NCBI GenBank assembly: GCA_046330135.1
Contig: JAXLTI010000008.1
Span: forward strand, 1-64,000
Direction of reading: 5' to 3'
Source of the DNA: CAYYFX01 sp046330135
GTDB taxonomy: Bacteria; ARS69
DNA length: 64,000 bases
Shown here: in pieces, positions 32,306 to 40,758 of the stretch
Layout: every line of letters starts with the position of its first letter
Numbering within the stretch: position 1 is the stretch's first letter
Made by a program: the position numbers and the translations under genes
Notes under the pieces: model-generated
What the model was told of the DNA's origin: nothing
The model's database searches: none
The model's input: only the letters and a program-made list of their open reading frames with translations

Positions 32306-33300
32306 GAAGGATCGCCATCGCCGTGGCCGCGCTCGCGCTCGCGGGCTGCGGCCGCCACGATTCGAAGGCGCTCGTCGCGTCGGGCACCGTGGAGGCCACG
32401 GACGCCCAGCTCGGCTTCCAAGCGCCGGGCCGCATCGCGGAGGTGCGCGCGCACGAAGGCGACGAGGTGGCGGCCGGTGCGCTCCTCGCCGTCCTCGACA
32501 CCACCGAAGTGGCCGCGCGTTGCGCGCAGAGCGACGCGCAGCTCGCCGCAGCGCGGGCGCGCCTGCTGGAGCTTTCGCGCGGCTACCGGGGCGAAGAGGT
32601 GGGGCAGGCCCGCGCCGAGGCCGACGCGGCGCAGCAGCGCTTCGACGAAGCGGACAAGGAGCTGCAGCGCTCCCAGCGCCTCTTCGACGGCGGCGCCATC
32701 AGCCGCGAGTCGCACGACAAGGCGGCCCTCGCGCGGGACGTGGCGAAGAGCCAGCTGGAGAAGGCCCAGCAGGCCCTGCGCCTCGTGGAGCGCGGCTATC
32801 GCAGCGAGCAGGTCGACGCCGCGCAGGCCCAGGTGGCGCAGGCGGAGGCGGGTCTCGCCGCTGCGGACGCCGTACTGCACAACATGAGGATCGAGGCGCC
32901 GTTCGCCGGGGTGGTCACCGTCCGTCATCGCGAGCCGGGCGAAGTGGTGACGGCCGGAGCGCCCATTCTGACGGTGATGAACCCGGCGGATCGCTGGGTG
33001 CGCATCTACGTCAACGAGGATCGAGTGGGCGCGGTGAAGATCGGGGCGAAGGCCGCGATCCGCTGCGACACCTTCCCCGGCAAGAGCTACGACGGCGAGG
33101 TCACGTTCATCGCGTCCGAGGCGGAGTTCACGCCGAAGACCGTGCAGACCACCGAGGAGCGCGTGAAGCTCGTGTACGCGGTGAAGGTGACGGTGAAGGG
33201 CGACGCCGCGCGAGAGCTGAAGCCCGGCATGCCCGCCGACGTCACGATGGATCTGGCGCCCGCGGCCGCTGCCGCGACGCCGGCCAAGGGCGCCTCGTGA
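32302..33300 (+). CDS. HlyD/YbhG-like periplasmic adaptor lipoprotein
   Basis: A 332-residue membrane-fusion protein. The lipobox LAGC places the acylated Cys at residue 16, so it is probably anchored by lipid. Biotinyl-lipoyl halves flank a long coiled-coil hairpin (about 70-205, rich in Gln/Ala/Arg heptads). The beta-barrel segment includes MRIEAPFAGVVTVRHREPGEVV. It joins the ABC permeases to TolC. The coding region overlaps both neighbours by 4 nt. Confidence 0.94.
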   Translation: MRRIAIAVAALALAGCGRHDSKALVASGTVEATDAQLGFQAPGRIAEVRAHEGDEVAAGALLAVLDTTEVAARCAQSDAQLAAARARLLELSRGYRGEEVGQARAEADAAQQRFDEADKELQRSQRLFDGGAISRESHDKAALARDVAKSQLEKAQQALRLVERGYRSEQVDAAQAQVAQAEAGLAAADAVLHNMRIEAPFAGVVTVRHREPGEVVTAGAPILTVMNPADRWVRIYVNEDRVGAVKIGAKAAIRCDTFPGKSYDGEVTFIASEAEFTPKTVQTTEERVKLVYAVKVTVKGDAARELKPGMPADVTMDLAPAAAAATPAKGAS

Positions 33301-34214
33301 TTCGTCTCGACGCCCTCACCCGCCACTTCGACGATCTCGTGGCGGTGGACGCGCTCTCCTTCGAGGTGAAGAAGGGCGAGCTGTTCGGGCTCGTGGGCCC
33401 GGACGGCGCCGGCAAGACGACCACGCTGCGCATGCTCGCGGGGGTCCTCGCGCCCACGTCCGGCGACGCGGTCCTGGACGGCACCAGCGTGGCGAAGGAC
33501 CCCGAGGCCGTGAAGCACCACCTCGCGTACATGTCGCAGCGGTTCGGGCTCTACACGGACCTCACGGTCCTCGAGAACCTGCACTTCTACGCGGATCTCT
33601 ATCGCGTGCCGCCGAAGGAGCGGGACAGCCGCCTGAAGCGGCTCTTCGAGTTCTCGAACCTCGGCCCCTTCCAGGATCGCCTGGCCGGCAACCTCTCCGG
33701 CGGGATGAAGCAGAAGCTCGGGCTCTCGTGCGCGCTGATCCACCGCCCGGACATCCTCCTCCTCGACGAGCCCACGTTCGGCGTGGATCCCGTGTCGCGG
33801 CGCGAGCTGTGGATCATCGTGCACGAGATGGTGGCGGAGGGCGTCACCGCGCTCGTGAGCACGGCGTACATGGACGAGGCGGAGCGTTTCGACCGGCTCG
33901 CGCTGATCCATCGCGGGAAGCTCCTCGCGCTCGACACTCCGGATACGCTCCGCGGGAGCGTCGACGGCGAGATGCGCGAGATCCGCGTGGCGAAGCCGCG
34001 CGCCGCGAAGGACGTGGCCGCGCGGGTCGCCGGCGTACGGCACGCCACCGTCTTCGGCGATCGCATCCACGTGACGCTGTCCGGCGCCGACGTCGCGCCG
34101 CAGCTCGAGGCGGCGCTGACGCAGGCCGGCGTGGCGCCGCTGGCATCGCGCGTGATCGAGCCGTCCCTCGAGGACGCCTTCGTCAATCGCATCACGGAAG
34201 CGGAGACGGCCTGA
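33297..34214 (+). CDS. ABC exporter ATPase 1 (YbhF N-half-like)
   Basis: A 305-residue ATPase. Walker A is GPDGAGKTT (an Asp where Asn is usual), followed by Q-loop MSQRFGLYTDLTV, signature LSGGMKQK, and LLLDEPTFGVDP. The switch position reads STAYMDEAE, with Ala-Tyr in place of the usual His, so this site may be degenerate. The C-terminal 75 residues form the DUF4162-like extension. In E. coli YbhF both ATPases are fused; here they are two genes overlapping by one base. GTG 33297 overlaps the HlyD stop. Confidence 0.94.
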   Translation: MIRLDALTRHFDDLVAVDALSFEVKKGELFGLVGPDGAGKTTTLRMLAGVLAPTSGDAVLDGTSVAKDPEAVKHHLAYMSQRFGLYTDLTVLENLHFYADLYRVPPKERDSRLKRLFEFSNLGPFQDRLAGNLSGGMKQKLGLSCALIHRPDILLLDEPTFGVDPVSRRELWIIVHEMVAEGVTALVSTAYMDEAERFDRLALIHRGKLLALDTPDTLRGSVDGEMREIRVAKPRAAKDVAARVAGVRHATVFGDRIHVTLSGADVAPQLEAALTQAGVAPLASRVIEPSLEDAFVNRITEAETA

Positions 34215-35143
34215 TGGTCTCCGCGCGCGAGCTCACCCGCACCTTCGGGTCCTTCACGGCCGTGGATCACGTCTCCTTCGACGTGAGCCCGGGCGAGGTC
34301 TTCGGCTTCCTCGGTCCGAACGGCGCGGGCAAGACCACGGCCATCAAGATGCTCGCGGGGCTCCTGCGCCCCACGTCCGGCAGCGGCACCGTGGCCGGCC
34401 ACGACGTGGCCACGGAGTCCGAGGCGATCAAGCGCGACATCGGCTACATGTCGCAGCTCTTCTCGCTCTACGGCGATCTCACCGTGGAAGAGAACATCGC
34501 GTTCTTCTCGGGGCTCTACGGCGTGCCGCAGGTGCGTCGCGCCGCGCGGCGGGACTGGGTCCTGGAGATGGCGCAGCTCGGCGGCCACCGCGGGCGCCTC
34601 GTGCGCGAGCTGTCGCTCGGATGGAAGCAGCGCCTCGCGCTGGGCTGCGCGGCGTTGCACGAGCCGCCGGTGCTGTTCCTGGACGAGCCCACGTCCGGCG
34701 TGGACCCCGTGGCGCGGCGGAGCTTCTGGGATCTCATCTACACGCTCGCGGACGGCGGGACCACCGTGTTCGTGACCACGCACTACATGGAGGAGGCCGA
34801 GTACTGCCATCGGCTGGCCCTCATGAACCGCGGGAAGCTGATCGCGCTGGACTCGCCGGCGGGCCTGAAGGCGTCCATGCACGAGCCGCTGCTGGAGATC
34901 GCCGTGGCGGAGGCTCCGCGCGCCGCGCGCATTCTCTCCGCGCTGCCGGAGGTGCTCGCATGCGGGATGTTCGGGCGGGCGCTGCACGTCACCGTGCACG
35001 ACCCGGAGCGCGGGCGCGCGGCGATCACGACGGCCCTCGAATCGGCGGGACTCCACGCCGGAGCGATCGAGCGCATCGATCCCTCCCTCGAAGACGTCTT
35101 CATCCACCTCGTCCGCGCCACCGGTGGCGCGCTCGTGAGCTGA
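34214..35143 (+). CDS. ABC exporter ATPase 2 (YbhF C-half-like)
   Basis: A 309-residue ATPase. Walker A GPNGAGKTT, Q-loop MSQLFSLYGDLTVEEN, Walker B LFLDEPTSGVDP and switch TTHYMEEAE are canonical. The signature is LSLGWKQR instead of LSGGQ, as is usual in this YbhF-type half. With the non-canonical switch of ATPase 1, the pair should have one fully active and one degenerate composite site, typical of heteromeric ABC exporters. It lies 9 nt before the first permease gene. Confidence 0.94.
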   Translation: MVSARELTRTFGSFTAVDHVSFDVSPGEVFGFLGPNGAGKTTAIKMLAGLLRPTSGSGTVAGHDVATESEAIKRDIGYMSQLFSLYGDLTVEENIAFFSGLYGVPQVRRAARRDWVLEMAQLGGHRGRLVRELSLGWKQRLALGCAALHEPPVLFLDEPTSGVDPVARRSFWDLIYTLADGGTTVFVTTHYMEEAEYCHRLALMNRGKLIALDSPAGLKASMHEPLLEIAVAEAPRAARILSALPEVLACGMFGRALHVTVHDPERGRAAITTALESAGLHAGAIERIDPSLEDVFIHLVRATGGALVS

Positions 35144-35152
35144 GGAGCCCTG

Positions 35153-36268
35153 ATGAGCTTCCGGCGACTCCTCGCGATCGCCCGCAAGGAAACGCTGCAG
35201 CTGCGGCGGGACCCGCGGAGCCTGGCGCTCGGGTTCGCCTTGCCGCTCCTGCTGCTGCTCCTCTTCGGCTACGCGATCAGCTGGGACATCAAGGACATCG
35301 CCACCGCCGTCCTCGATCAGGACCGCACCGCGCGAAGCCACGACCTGCTCGAGACCTTCCGCTCCTCCGGGTACTTCCGCCTCTCGAAGAACCTCGAGAG
35401 CCCCGCCGAGATCGCGGGGGTGCTCGAGCGCCGGCAGGCCCAGATCGTCCTCGTCATTCCGCCGGACTTCGCGGAGAACCTCGGCACGGGACGGCCGGCG
35501 GAGCTCCAGGCCATCGTGGACGGCAGCGACGCGAACACCGCCACCATCGTCCTGAACTACGCGCGCGCCGTGGTGCGCAGCTACTCGGCGGAGGTGGCGC
35601 TGCGCGGCCGCGTGCGGACGGAGCCCCCCTCCGCCGACGCGCGCGTGTGGTTCAACGAGGAGCTGCGCAGCCGCGACATGATCGTGCCGGGGCTGGTGGC
35701 GGTGGTCATGATGATCGTGGCGGCGATGCTCACGTCCCTGACCATCGCGCGCGAGTGGGAGCGCGGCACGATGGAGCAGCTCGCCGCCACGCCCGTCACG
35801 CGCCTCGAGGTCGTGATCGGGAAGCTCCTCCCGTACATCGTCATCGGCATGGTGGACGTGGCGTCGTGCTCCGCGATGGGCGTCCTCCTCTTCGACGTTC
35901 CGTTCCGCGGCAGCTTCCCGCTCCTCGCCGGACTGTCGTTCTTCTTCCTGGTGGGCTCGCTGGGGCTCGGCATCTTCGTCTCGGCGGTGGCGCGGTCCCA
36001 GCTCCTCGCGATGCAGATGGCGATGCTGACGACGTTCCTGCCGGCCTTCCTGCTCTCCGGGTTCATGTTCGCCACGGAGGTCATGCCGAGGCCGCTGCAG
36101 GCCTTCACGTTCCTCGTCCCGGCGCGCTACTTCCTCGTGGTGACGCGGGGGATCTTCCTCAAGGGCGTGGGCATCGAGGTGCTGTTCGTCCCGGCGCTCC
36201 TCATGATCGCGTACGGGGCGATCGGGCTCGGCATGGCCGCGCACGTCTTCCAGAAGCGACTGACATGA
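35153..36268 (+). CDS. ABC-2 permease 1 (YbhS-like)
   Basis: A 371-residue membrane protein with six segments: one near residues 25-45, a large periplasmic domain (about 50-175), then five helices. Conserved YbhS/YbhR features are ARKETLQLRRDPR at the start, IAREWERGTMEQLAATPV in the first cytoplasmic loop, and FLLSGFMFATEVMPRPLQ near the end. It forms the membrane channel with the next protein and overlaps its ATG by 4 nt (ATGA). Confidence 0.94.
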   Translation: MSFRRLLAIARKETLQLRRDPRSLALGFALPLLLLLLFGYAISWDIKDIATAVLDQDRTARSHDLLETFRSSGYFRLSKNLESPAEIAGVLERRQAQIVLVIPPDFAENLGTGRPAELQAIVDGSDANTATIVLNYARAVVRSYSAEVALRGRVRTEPPSADARVWFNEELRSRDMIVPGLVAVVMMIVAAMLTSLTIAREWERGTMEQLAATPVTRLEVVIGKLLPYIVIGMVDVASCSAMGVLLFDVPFRGSFPLLAGLSFFFLVGSLGLGIFVSAVARSQLLAMQMAMLTTFLPAFLLSGFMFATEVMPRPLQAFTFLVPARYFLVVTRGIFLKGVGIEVLFVPALLMIAYGAIGLGMAAHVFQKRLT

Positions 36269-37383
36269 AGCTGCCCTTCGATCCGGAGCGCGTCGGCGAG
36301 ATGGTGCGGAAGGAGTTCCTCCAGCTGAAGCGCGATCCGCGCTTGCGGCGGATCATCTTCGTGGCGCCGATCATCCAGCTCACGATCTTCGGATACGCCG
36401 TATCCACCGACGTGAAGCGGACGACGCTCTTCCTCGTGGACCACGATCACAGCCGCGCCTCGCGCGACCTCGTCTCGGCGATGACCGCGTCGGACTACTT
36501 CCGCATCATCGGGCGATCGGATCGTCCGGCGGACCTCGTGGACGCGTTGAATCACGGCCGGGCGACCGTGGCGCTCGAGATCCCCCCGCGCTTCGAGACC
36601 GATCTCCGGAGCGGAGCGGCGCCGAAGGTGCAGATCCTCGTGGACGGCACCAACTCGAACGTGGCCACGGTGGCGCTGGGCCAGGCGGAGCAGATCTATC
36701 AGGAGTTCGCCGCCCGCGCCACGGGCCTCTCGCCCGCCTCGACCGTGGATCTGCGCGAGCGCGCCTGGTACAACCCGAACCTCGAGAGCCGCAACTACAA
36801 CGTGCCGGCGGTGGTGGGGTCGCTCGTCCTCCTGATCTGCCTGTCGCTCACGTCGCTGGCCGTCGTGCGCGAGCGCGAGATCGGCACGCTGGAGCAGCTC
36901 ATGGTCACGCCGCTCAAGCCGAACGAGCTGATGCTGGGCAAAGCGATCCCGTTCTCGATCATCGGCCTGATCGTCCTCACGATCGTCACCACGATCGCGA
37001 TCCTCTGGTTCCGGATCCCGTTCCGCGGCAACTTCCTGAATCTCCTCCTCGCGAGCATCCTCTACATCCTGTCCGCGCTGGGCATCGGCCTCCTCGTGTC
37101 CACGATCTCGCGAACACAGCAGGAGGCCTTCATGACGACGTTCCTCTTCTTCATGCCCACGCTCCTCCTCTCCGGGTTCATGTTCCCAGTGACCAGCATG
37201 CCGCGGCCGATCCAGCTCGTGACGCTCGGCAACCCGGTGCGCCACTTCCTGGAGATCGTGCGCGCCATCTTCCTCAAGGGCTCCGGTCTGGACGAGCTGT
37301 GGCCGCAGTACCTCTCCCTCGCGGTGCTCGGCTTCGGCATCCTCCGCTTCGCCGCGAGCCGGTTCCACAAGCGCCTCGACTAG
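36265..37383 (+). CDS. ABC-2 permease 2 (YbhR-like)
   Basis: A 372-residue paralogue of permease 1 with the same plan: MVRKEFLQLKRDPRLRRI, a periplasmic domain, VVREREIGTLEQLMVTPLKPNEL and LLSGFMFPVTSMPRPIQ. It closes the efflux operon. Nine bases after the stop, a 169-bp inverted-repeat element begins. YbhFSR-type pumps have been linked to export of cationic drugs and sodium or lithium ions, but substrates vary widely. Confidence 0.94.
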   Translation: MKLPFDPERVGEMVRKEFLQLKRDPRLRRIIFVAPIIQLTIFGYAVSTDVKRTTLFLVDHDHSRASRDLVSAMTASDYFRIIGRSDRPADLVDALNHGRATVALEIPPRFETDLRSGAAPKVQILVDGTNSNVATVALGQAEQIYQEFAARATGLSPASTVDLRERAWYNPNLESRNYNVPAVVGSLVLLICLSLTSLAVVREREIGTLEQLMVTPLKPNELMLGKAIPFSIIGLIVLTIVTTIAILWFRIPFRGNFLNLLLASILYILSALGIGLLVSTISRTQQEAFMTTFLFFMPTLLLSGFMFPVTSMPRPIQLVTLGNPVRHFLEIVRAIFLKGSGLDELWPQYLSLAVLGFGILRFAASRFHKRLD

Positions 37384-37391
37384 AATCCTGC

Positions 37392-37560
37392 GACGCCGGT
37401 GAGTCGTGCCGTGGCCCACTGCTTCCGAACGGCGTCGCGAGCCGCGCTCGGCCATGGATGGCCGAGCGCCTGTCGAGCGCCGAGGTCAAGCGAGGCCATG
37501 GATGGCCGAGCGCACCGTCCGCTGAGGAAGCAGGGGGCCACGGCACGACTCACCGGCGTC
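37392..37560. repeat. 169-bp inverted-repeat element with 35-bp arms
   Basis: The arms 37392-37426 and 37526-37560 are reverse complements with a single mismatch, separated by 99 bp. Inside lie a near-perfect palindrome at 37444-37469 (GCGCTCGGCCAT, GG, then its complement) and a second copy of its right part at 37494-37513. No ORF is credible. The structure fits a MITE/REP-type repeat or a very stable 3' RNA structure closing the efflux operon. No target-site duplication is evident. Confidence 0.85.
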
Positions 37561-37580
37561 ACCGTCTTCGGGGTCGGCGC

Positions 37581-37609
37581 TTGACGATCCGGCTCGTCGG
37601 CTCCACCAT
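37581..37609 (+). promoter_or_regulatory. promoter of the DUF2231 gene, probably leaderless
   Basis: TTGACG (37581-37586), a 17-nt spacer and CACCAT (37604-37609). Six bases later comes ATG 37616 with no ribosome site. Confidence 0.6.
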
Positions 37610-37615
37610 TCGCCC

Positions 37616-38149
37616 ATGCCGCCGATCCCTCCGTGGAACGCGATCCATCCGCAGATCGTGCACTTCCCGATCGCGCTCCTCATCACGGCTCCGCTCTTCG
37701 TCCTGCTCGCGCTGATCCTGCCTTCGCGGCGCAGCGCCTTCGCCACCTCCGCGTTGATCCTCATGCTCCTCGGAACGATCGGCGCCGTCGTCGCCGTCGA
37801 GTCGGGAGAGGCCGGCGAGGACAACGCGAAGCGCATCCCCGAAGCCGTCTCCACGTTTCACGAGCATGCTGAGCTGGGCGAGCGCACCCGCAACGTCTTC
37901 ATCGCGCTCACCGTCGTGTTCGGCGCGGTGGTGCTCGCCGGGACCAAGCTCTCCCGCCACGCCGTGCCGATGGTCTACGTGGCGTTCCTCGCGATGTATC
38001 TCGGCGGCCTCACGATCCTCGTGAACACGGCGCATCGAGGCGGGCTTCTCGTGCACCACTTCGGCGCGCGCGCTCCGATTCCGGGTGCGCCGGCACCCGC
38101 CCTGGCCACGCCGCCCGATGCCGAGAAGCCCGACGGCGACGGAGACTGA
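37616..38149 (+). CDS. DUF2231 four-helix membrane protein
   Basis: A 177-residue inner-membrane protein with about four hydrophobic helices. The opening IHPQIVHFPIALLI, with two His, is the hallmark of DUF2231. A His/Glu-containing loop (ESGEAGEDNAKRIPEAVSTFHEHAELGERTRN) and HRGGLLVHHFGA may bind heme or metal; the function of the family is unknown. The C-terminal tail is Ala/Pro-rich. It is the first gene of a two-gene unit with the ligand-gated channel, which starts 6 nt after its stop. Confidence 0.85.
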   Translation: MPPIPPWNAIHPQIVHFPIALLITAPLFVLLALILPSRRSAFATSALILMLLGTIGAVVAVESGEAGEDNAKRIPEAVSTFHEHAELGERTRNVFIALTVVFGAVVLAGTKLSRHAVPMVYVAFLAMYLGGLTILVNTAHRGGLLVHHFGARAPIPGAPAPALATPPDAEKPDGDGD

Positions 38150-38155
38150 CGCGAC

Positions 38156-39376
38156 GTGAACGCGTACGCCTCGCGCCTTCGCCCCGCGATCCTCTCGGCG
38201 ATCCTCTTCGCGTTTCTTGCTGCGCCCGCGTCGTCGAAGGCCGCGCCGGCGGCCGCGGCCACGGGTGGCGCCGACGCTCCGAAGACGGCGAGCGTCGCCG
38301 GCGCCAAGCGGGCTGCCGAGGTCGCGAAGCCCGCGGGCGTCCCCGGCGCGGTGCCCGCCCGCAAGCTCGTGGTGGCCACGAAGGTGGTGCCGCCCTTCGC
38401 GTTCAAGAAGGGGGACGGCACGTGGACCGGCATCAGCATCGACCTCTGGAACGAGATCGCGCTGGCCCGTCACTGGGACTACGAATGGAAGGAAGCGCCG
38501 AACACGAACGCGCTCGTGGACATGGTGGCGAAGGGCGAGGCCGACGTGGGCATCGCGGCGATCACGATGAAGCCCTCGCGCGCGGAGATCGTGGACTTCT
38601 CGAACTCCATGTACAAGTCCGGGCTCGGCATCGCGGTCCGCTCCGAGCCGGCGGGCGCCCTGCAGTCCCTGCGGACGTTCCTCTCGGGAAGCTTCCTCGA
38701 GATGATCGGCGGCCTCATGGCGATCCTCCTGGTGGTGGGCACCCTCATCTGGCTCTTCGAGCACCGCGTCAACGCCGAGCAGTTCGAGCGGAATCCGCTC
38801 CGCGGCGTCTTCTCCGGCGTCTGGTGGTCCGCGGTCACGATGACCACGGTGGGCTACGGCGACAAGGCGCCGCGCAGCGCGGGCGGGAAGGTCGTGGGGT
38901 TGCTCTGGATGTTCGCGGGCGTGGTGATGATCTCGAGCTTCACCGCGGTCGTGGCCTCCAACCTCACGACGCGCCAGATCGCCTCCACCGTGCGCGGCGA
39001 AGAGGATCTTCCGCACGTTCGCGTGGGCGCGAAGACCGGCGAGGCGCCCTTCGACGTCCTGCACGGCAAGGGGATGCGGCCGGTGGCGTTCGCCAGCATC
39101 GAGGAGGGGCTGAAGGCCCTCGCGAGCAACCAGATCGACGCCTTCGTGCACGACCAGCCCGTGCTCAAGTACGAGCTGCTCGAGAACCCGAGTTTCGGCT
39201 CCGCCCTCGAAGTTCTGCCCGAGGCGATGCAGGAGGAAGAGTACGGCATCGCCGTGACGCCCACGCAGCCGCCGTACCGGAACGTGCTGCGCGAGCAGAT
39301 CAACACCGCGCTCCTCGACGTCAAGACGACGGGGAAGCTCAAGGAAATCGAGAACCGGTACCTCGGGAAGAGCTAG
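38156..39376 (+). CDS. GluR0-like ligand-gated potassium channel
   Basis: A 406-residue prokaryotic ionotropic glutamate-receptor homologue. After a signal peptide and an Ala-rich linker, an SBP_bac_3 lobe (about 68-165) contains Arg142 in KPSRAEIVDFS, which binds the ligand alpha-carboxylate. Membrane helix M1 (182-200), a pore loop with selectivity filter TTVGYGD (230-236) and M2 (245-268) interrupt the binding domain. The second lobe fills 283-402. The filter predicts potassium selectivity. The ligand is probably an amino acid. GTG 38156 follows GGAGAC. It overlaps the convergent kinase stop by 4 nt. Confidence 0.92.
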   Translation: MNAYASRLRPAILSAILFAFLAAPASSKAAPAAAATGGADAPKTASVAGAKRAAEVAKPAGVPGAVPARKLVVATKVVPPFAFKKGDGTWTGISIDLWNEIALARHWDYEWKEAPNTNALVDMVAKGEADVGIAAITMKPSRAEIVDFSNSMYKSGLGIAVRSEPAGALQSLRTFLSGSFLEMIGGLMAILLVVGTLIWLFEHRVNAEQFERNPLRGVFSGVWWSAVTMTTVGYGDKAPRSAGGKVVGLLWMFAGVVMISSFTAVVASNLTTRQIASTVRGEEDLPHVRVGAKTGEAPFDVLHGKGMRPVAFASIEEGLKALASNQIDAFVHDQPVLKYELLENPSFGSALEVLPEAMQEEEYGIAVTPTQPPYRNVLREQINTALLDVKTTGKLKEIENRYLGKS

Positions 39377-40650
39377 CGCGCCGCGATCGCCGAGGCCGGG
39401 CGCGCGCTCGGCCGTTCGGCCGCCTTCGGGGGCTCCGCGCCGCCCCGCGCTTGGGCTGACGCCCCGTCCTTCGCCCGCGACGTCCACCACTCCATCGCCT
39501 GCCCCGGCGTCCACGCGGGCCCGACGTCGCACGCGGAGAGCTTCTTCGAAAGCTCCGCGGCCGAGCGCGGGCGATCGTCCGGGCTCTTCGCGAGGCACGC
39601 GAGGATGACGAGATCCAGCTCGCGCGGGATCGCGTGCGGCGCGCGCCGCGACGGCGCTTCCGGGCGCGAGTGGATGTGGTGGCGCAATTGCTCGGGCGTG
39701 GTCTTCCCCGCGAAGACGGTTTGGCCGGTCAGCAGGAAGTTCGCGACGCACCCCAGCGAGTAAAGGTCCGAGCGGCCGTCGCAGCCGTGGCCCGTCACGA
39801 TCTCGGGCGCGATGTAGGCCGGCGTCCCGCCGATGTCCGTAGTCGGCGCCCCGTCCACCTTCCCCGTCAGGTCCGCCACCATCCCGAAGTCCAGCACCTT
39901 CACGAAGTCGTGCTGGATGCCCTTGCGGCAGGCGTAGATGTTCGCGGGCTTCAGGTCGCGGTGGACCAGTCCCTCCGAGTGCGCCTCCGCGAGCGAGATG
40001 CAGACCTGCCGGAGGAAATGCACTGCGCGCGCGGGCGCGAGCGGACCGTAGCGCTTGACCAGCGTCTGGAGGTCGAGGCCGTCCAGGTACTCCATGACGT
40101 AGGAGAGGGACCCGTCCTCGGCCACGCCGAAGTCGTAGATCTCGATCGTGTGCGGCGAGGTGAGGCTGGCCATGGCGCGCGCCTCGCGGCGGAAGCGCTG
40201 GATCGCTTTGCGCGCGGACTCGGGATCGCCGCCGCCGAGGGCCTCGGGGCGGATGAACTTGATCGCGGCCGGCCGCGGGAGGAGCACGTGGCTGGCGCGC
40301 CACACCTCGCCCATGCCGCCGCGGCCCAGCATCTCGTCCAGCTTCCAGTTTCCGATGCGGCGCGAGTCGGCTAGCTCCTGCTCGAGGCGCGTGCGTGTGC
40401 GGGCGAAGATCTGCGTGGCGATGGCGGCGCCGAGGCCGGCCCCCGCAAGAAGCGCGAAGCCCGCCGCCCCGGGCGAGCCGCCGCGCCGGAAGACGAGGAC
40501 GAGCGAGGCGACCGCAGCCGCGGCGGACAGTGCGAGAAGAGCGGTGCCGAAGGGGATCCGCGGAGACATCCGTGCGGGCGCGACCGCCGCCTGCACGGGG
40601 GTCTCGCCGTCCTCCCTCCCGCGCAGGGCCACCGTCCTCCCGTTCGCCAT
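39373..40650 (-). CDS. membrane Ser/Thr protein kinase, N-terminal helices
   Basis: A 425-residue kinase of a different layout from the TPR kinases. Two membrane helices come first (34-54 and 62-83), then a Hanks domain facing the cytoplasm: GRGGMGEV 109-116, Lys131, HRDLKP 230-235, DFG 254-256 and APE in AYIAPEIVTG. The C-terminal 60 residues are Ala/Pro-rich. ATG 40650 has GGAGGGG upstream. It has no extracellular sensor. It is tail-to-tail with the GluR0-like channel and divergent from the zinc-ribbon gene. Confidence 0.94.
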   Translation of the reverse strand: MANGRTVALRGREDGETPVQAAVAPARMSPRIPFGTALLALSAAAAVASLVLVFRRGGSPGAAGFALLAGAGLGAAIATQIFARTRTRLEQELADSRRIGNWKLDEMLGRGGMGEVWRASHVLLPRPAAIKFIRPEALGGGDPESARKAIQRFRREARAMASLTSPHTIEIYDFGVAEDGSLSYVMEYLDGLDLQTLVKRYGPLAPARAVHFLRQVCISLAEAHSEGLVHRDLKPANIYACRKGIQHDFVKVLDFGMVADLTGKVDGAPTTDIGGTPAYIAPEIVTGHGCDGRSDLYSLGCVANFLLTGQTVFAGKTTPEQLRHHIHSRPEAPSRRAPHAIPRELDLVILACLAKSPDDRPRSAAELSKKLSACDVGPAWTPGQAMEWWTSRAKDGASAQARGGAEPPKAAERPSARPASAIAAR

Positions 40651-40758
40651 CCGCCCCTCCCGGTCCGCCTGCCTGACCAACCTATCGGCTTTCCGGGGGT
40701 CCGATCTCAAGTCTTGGCGCTCACTCGTCGATTCTCCACGGATGAAACGGAGGTGAGC

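Noticed and set aside
37399..37584. A 61-codon frame within the inverted-repeat element
   Set aside because: It only translates the palindromic repeats; such frames arise commonly in repeat elements containing ATGGATGGCC cores.
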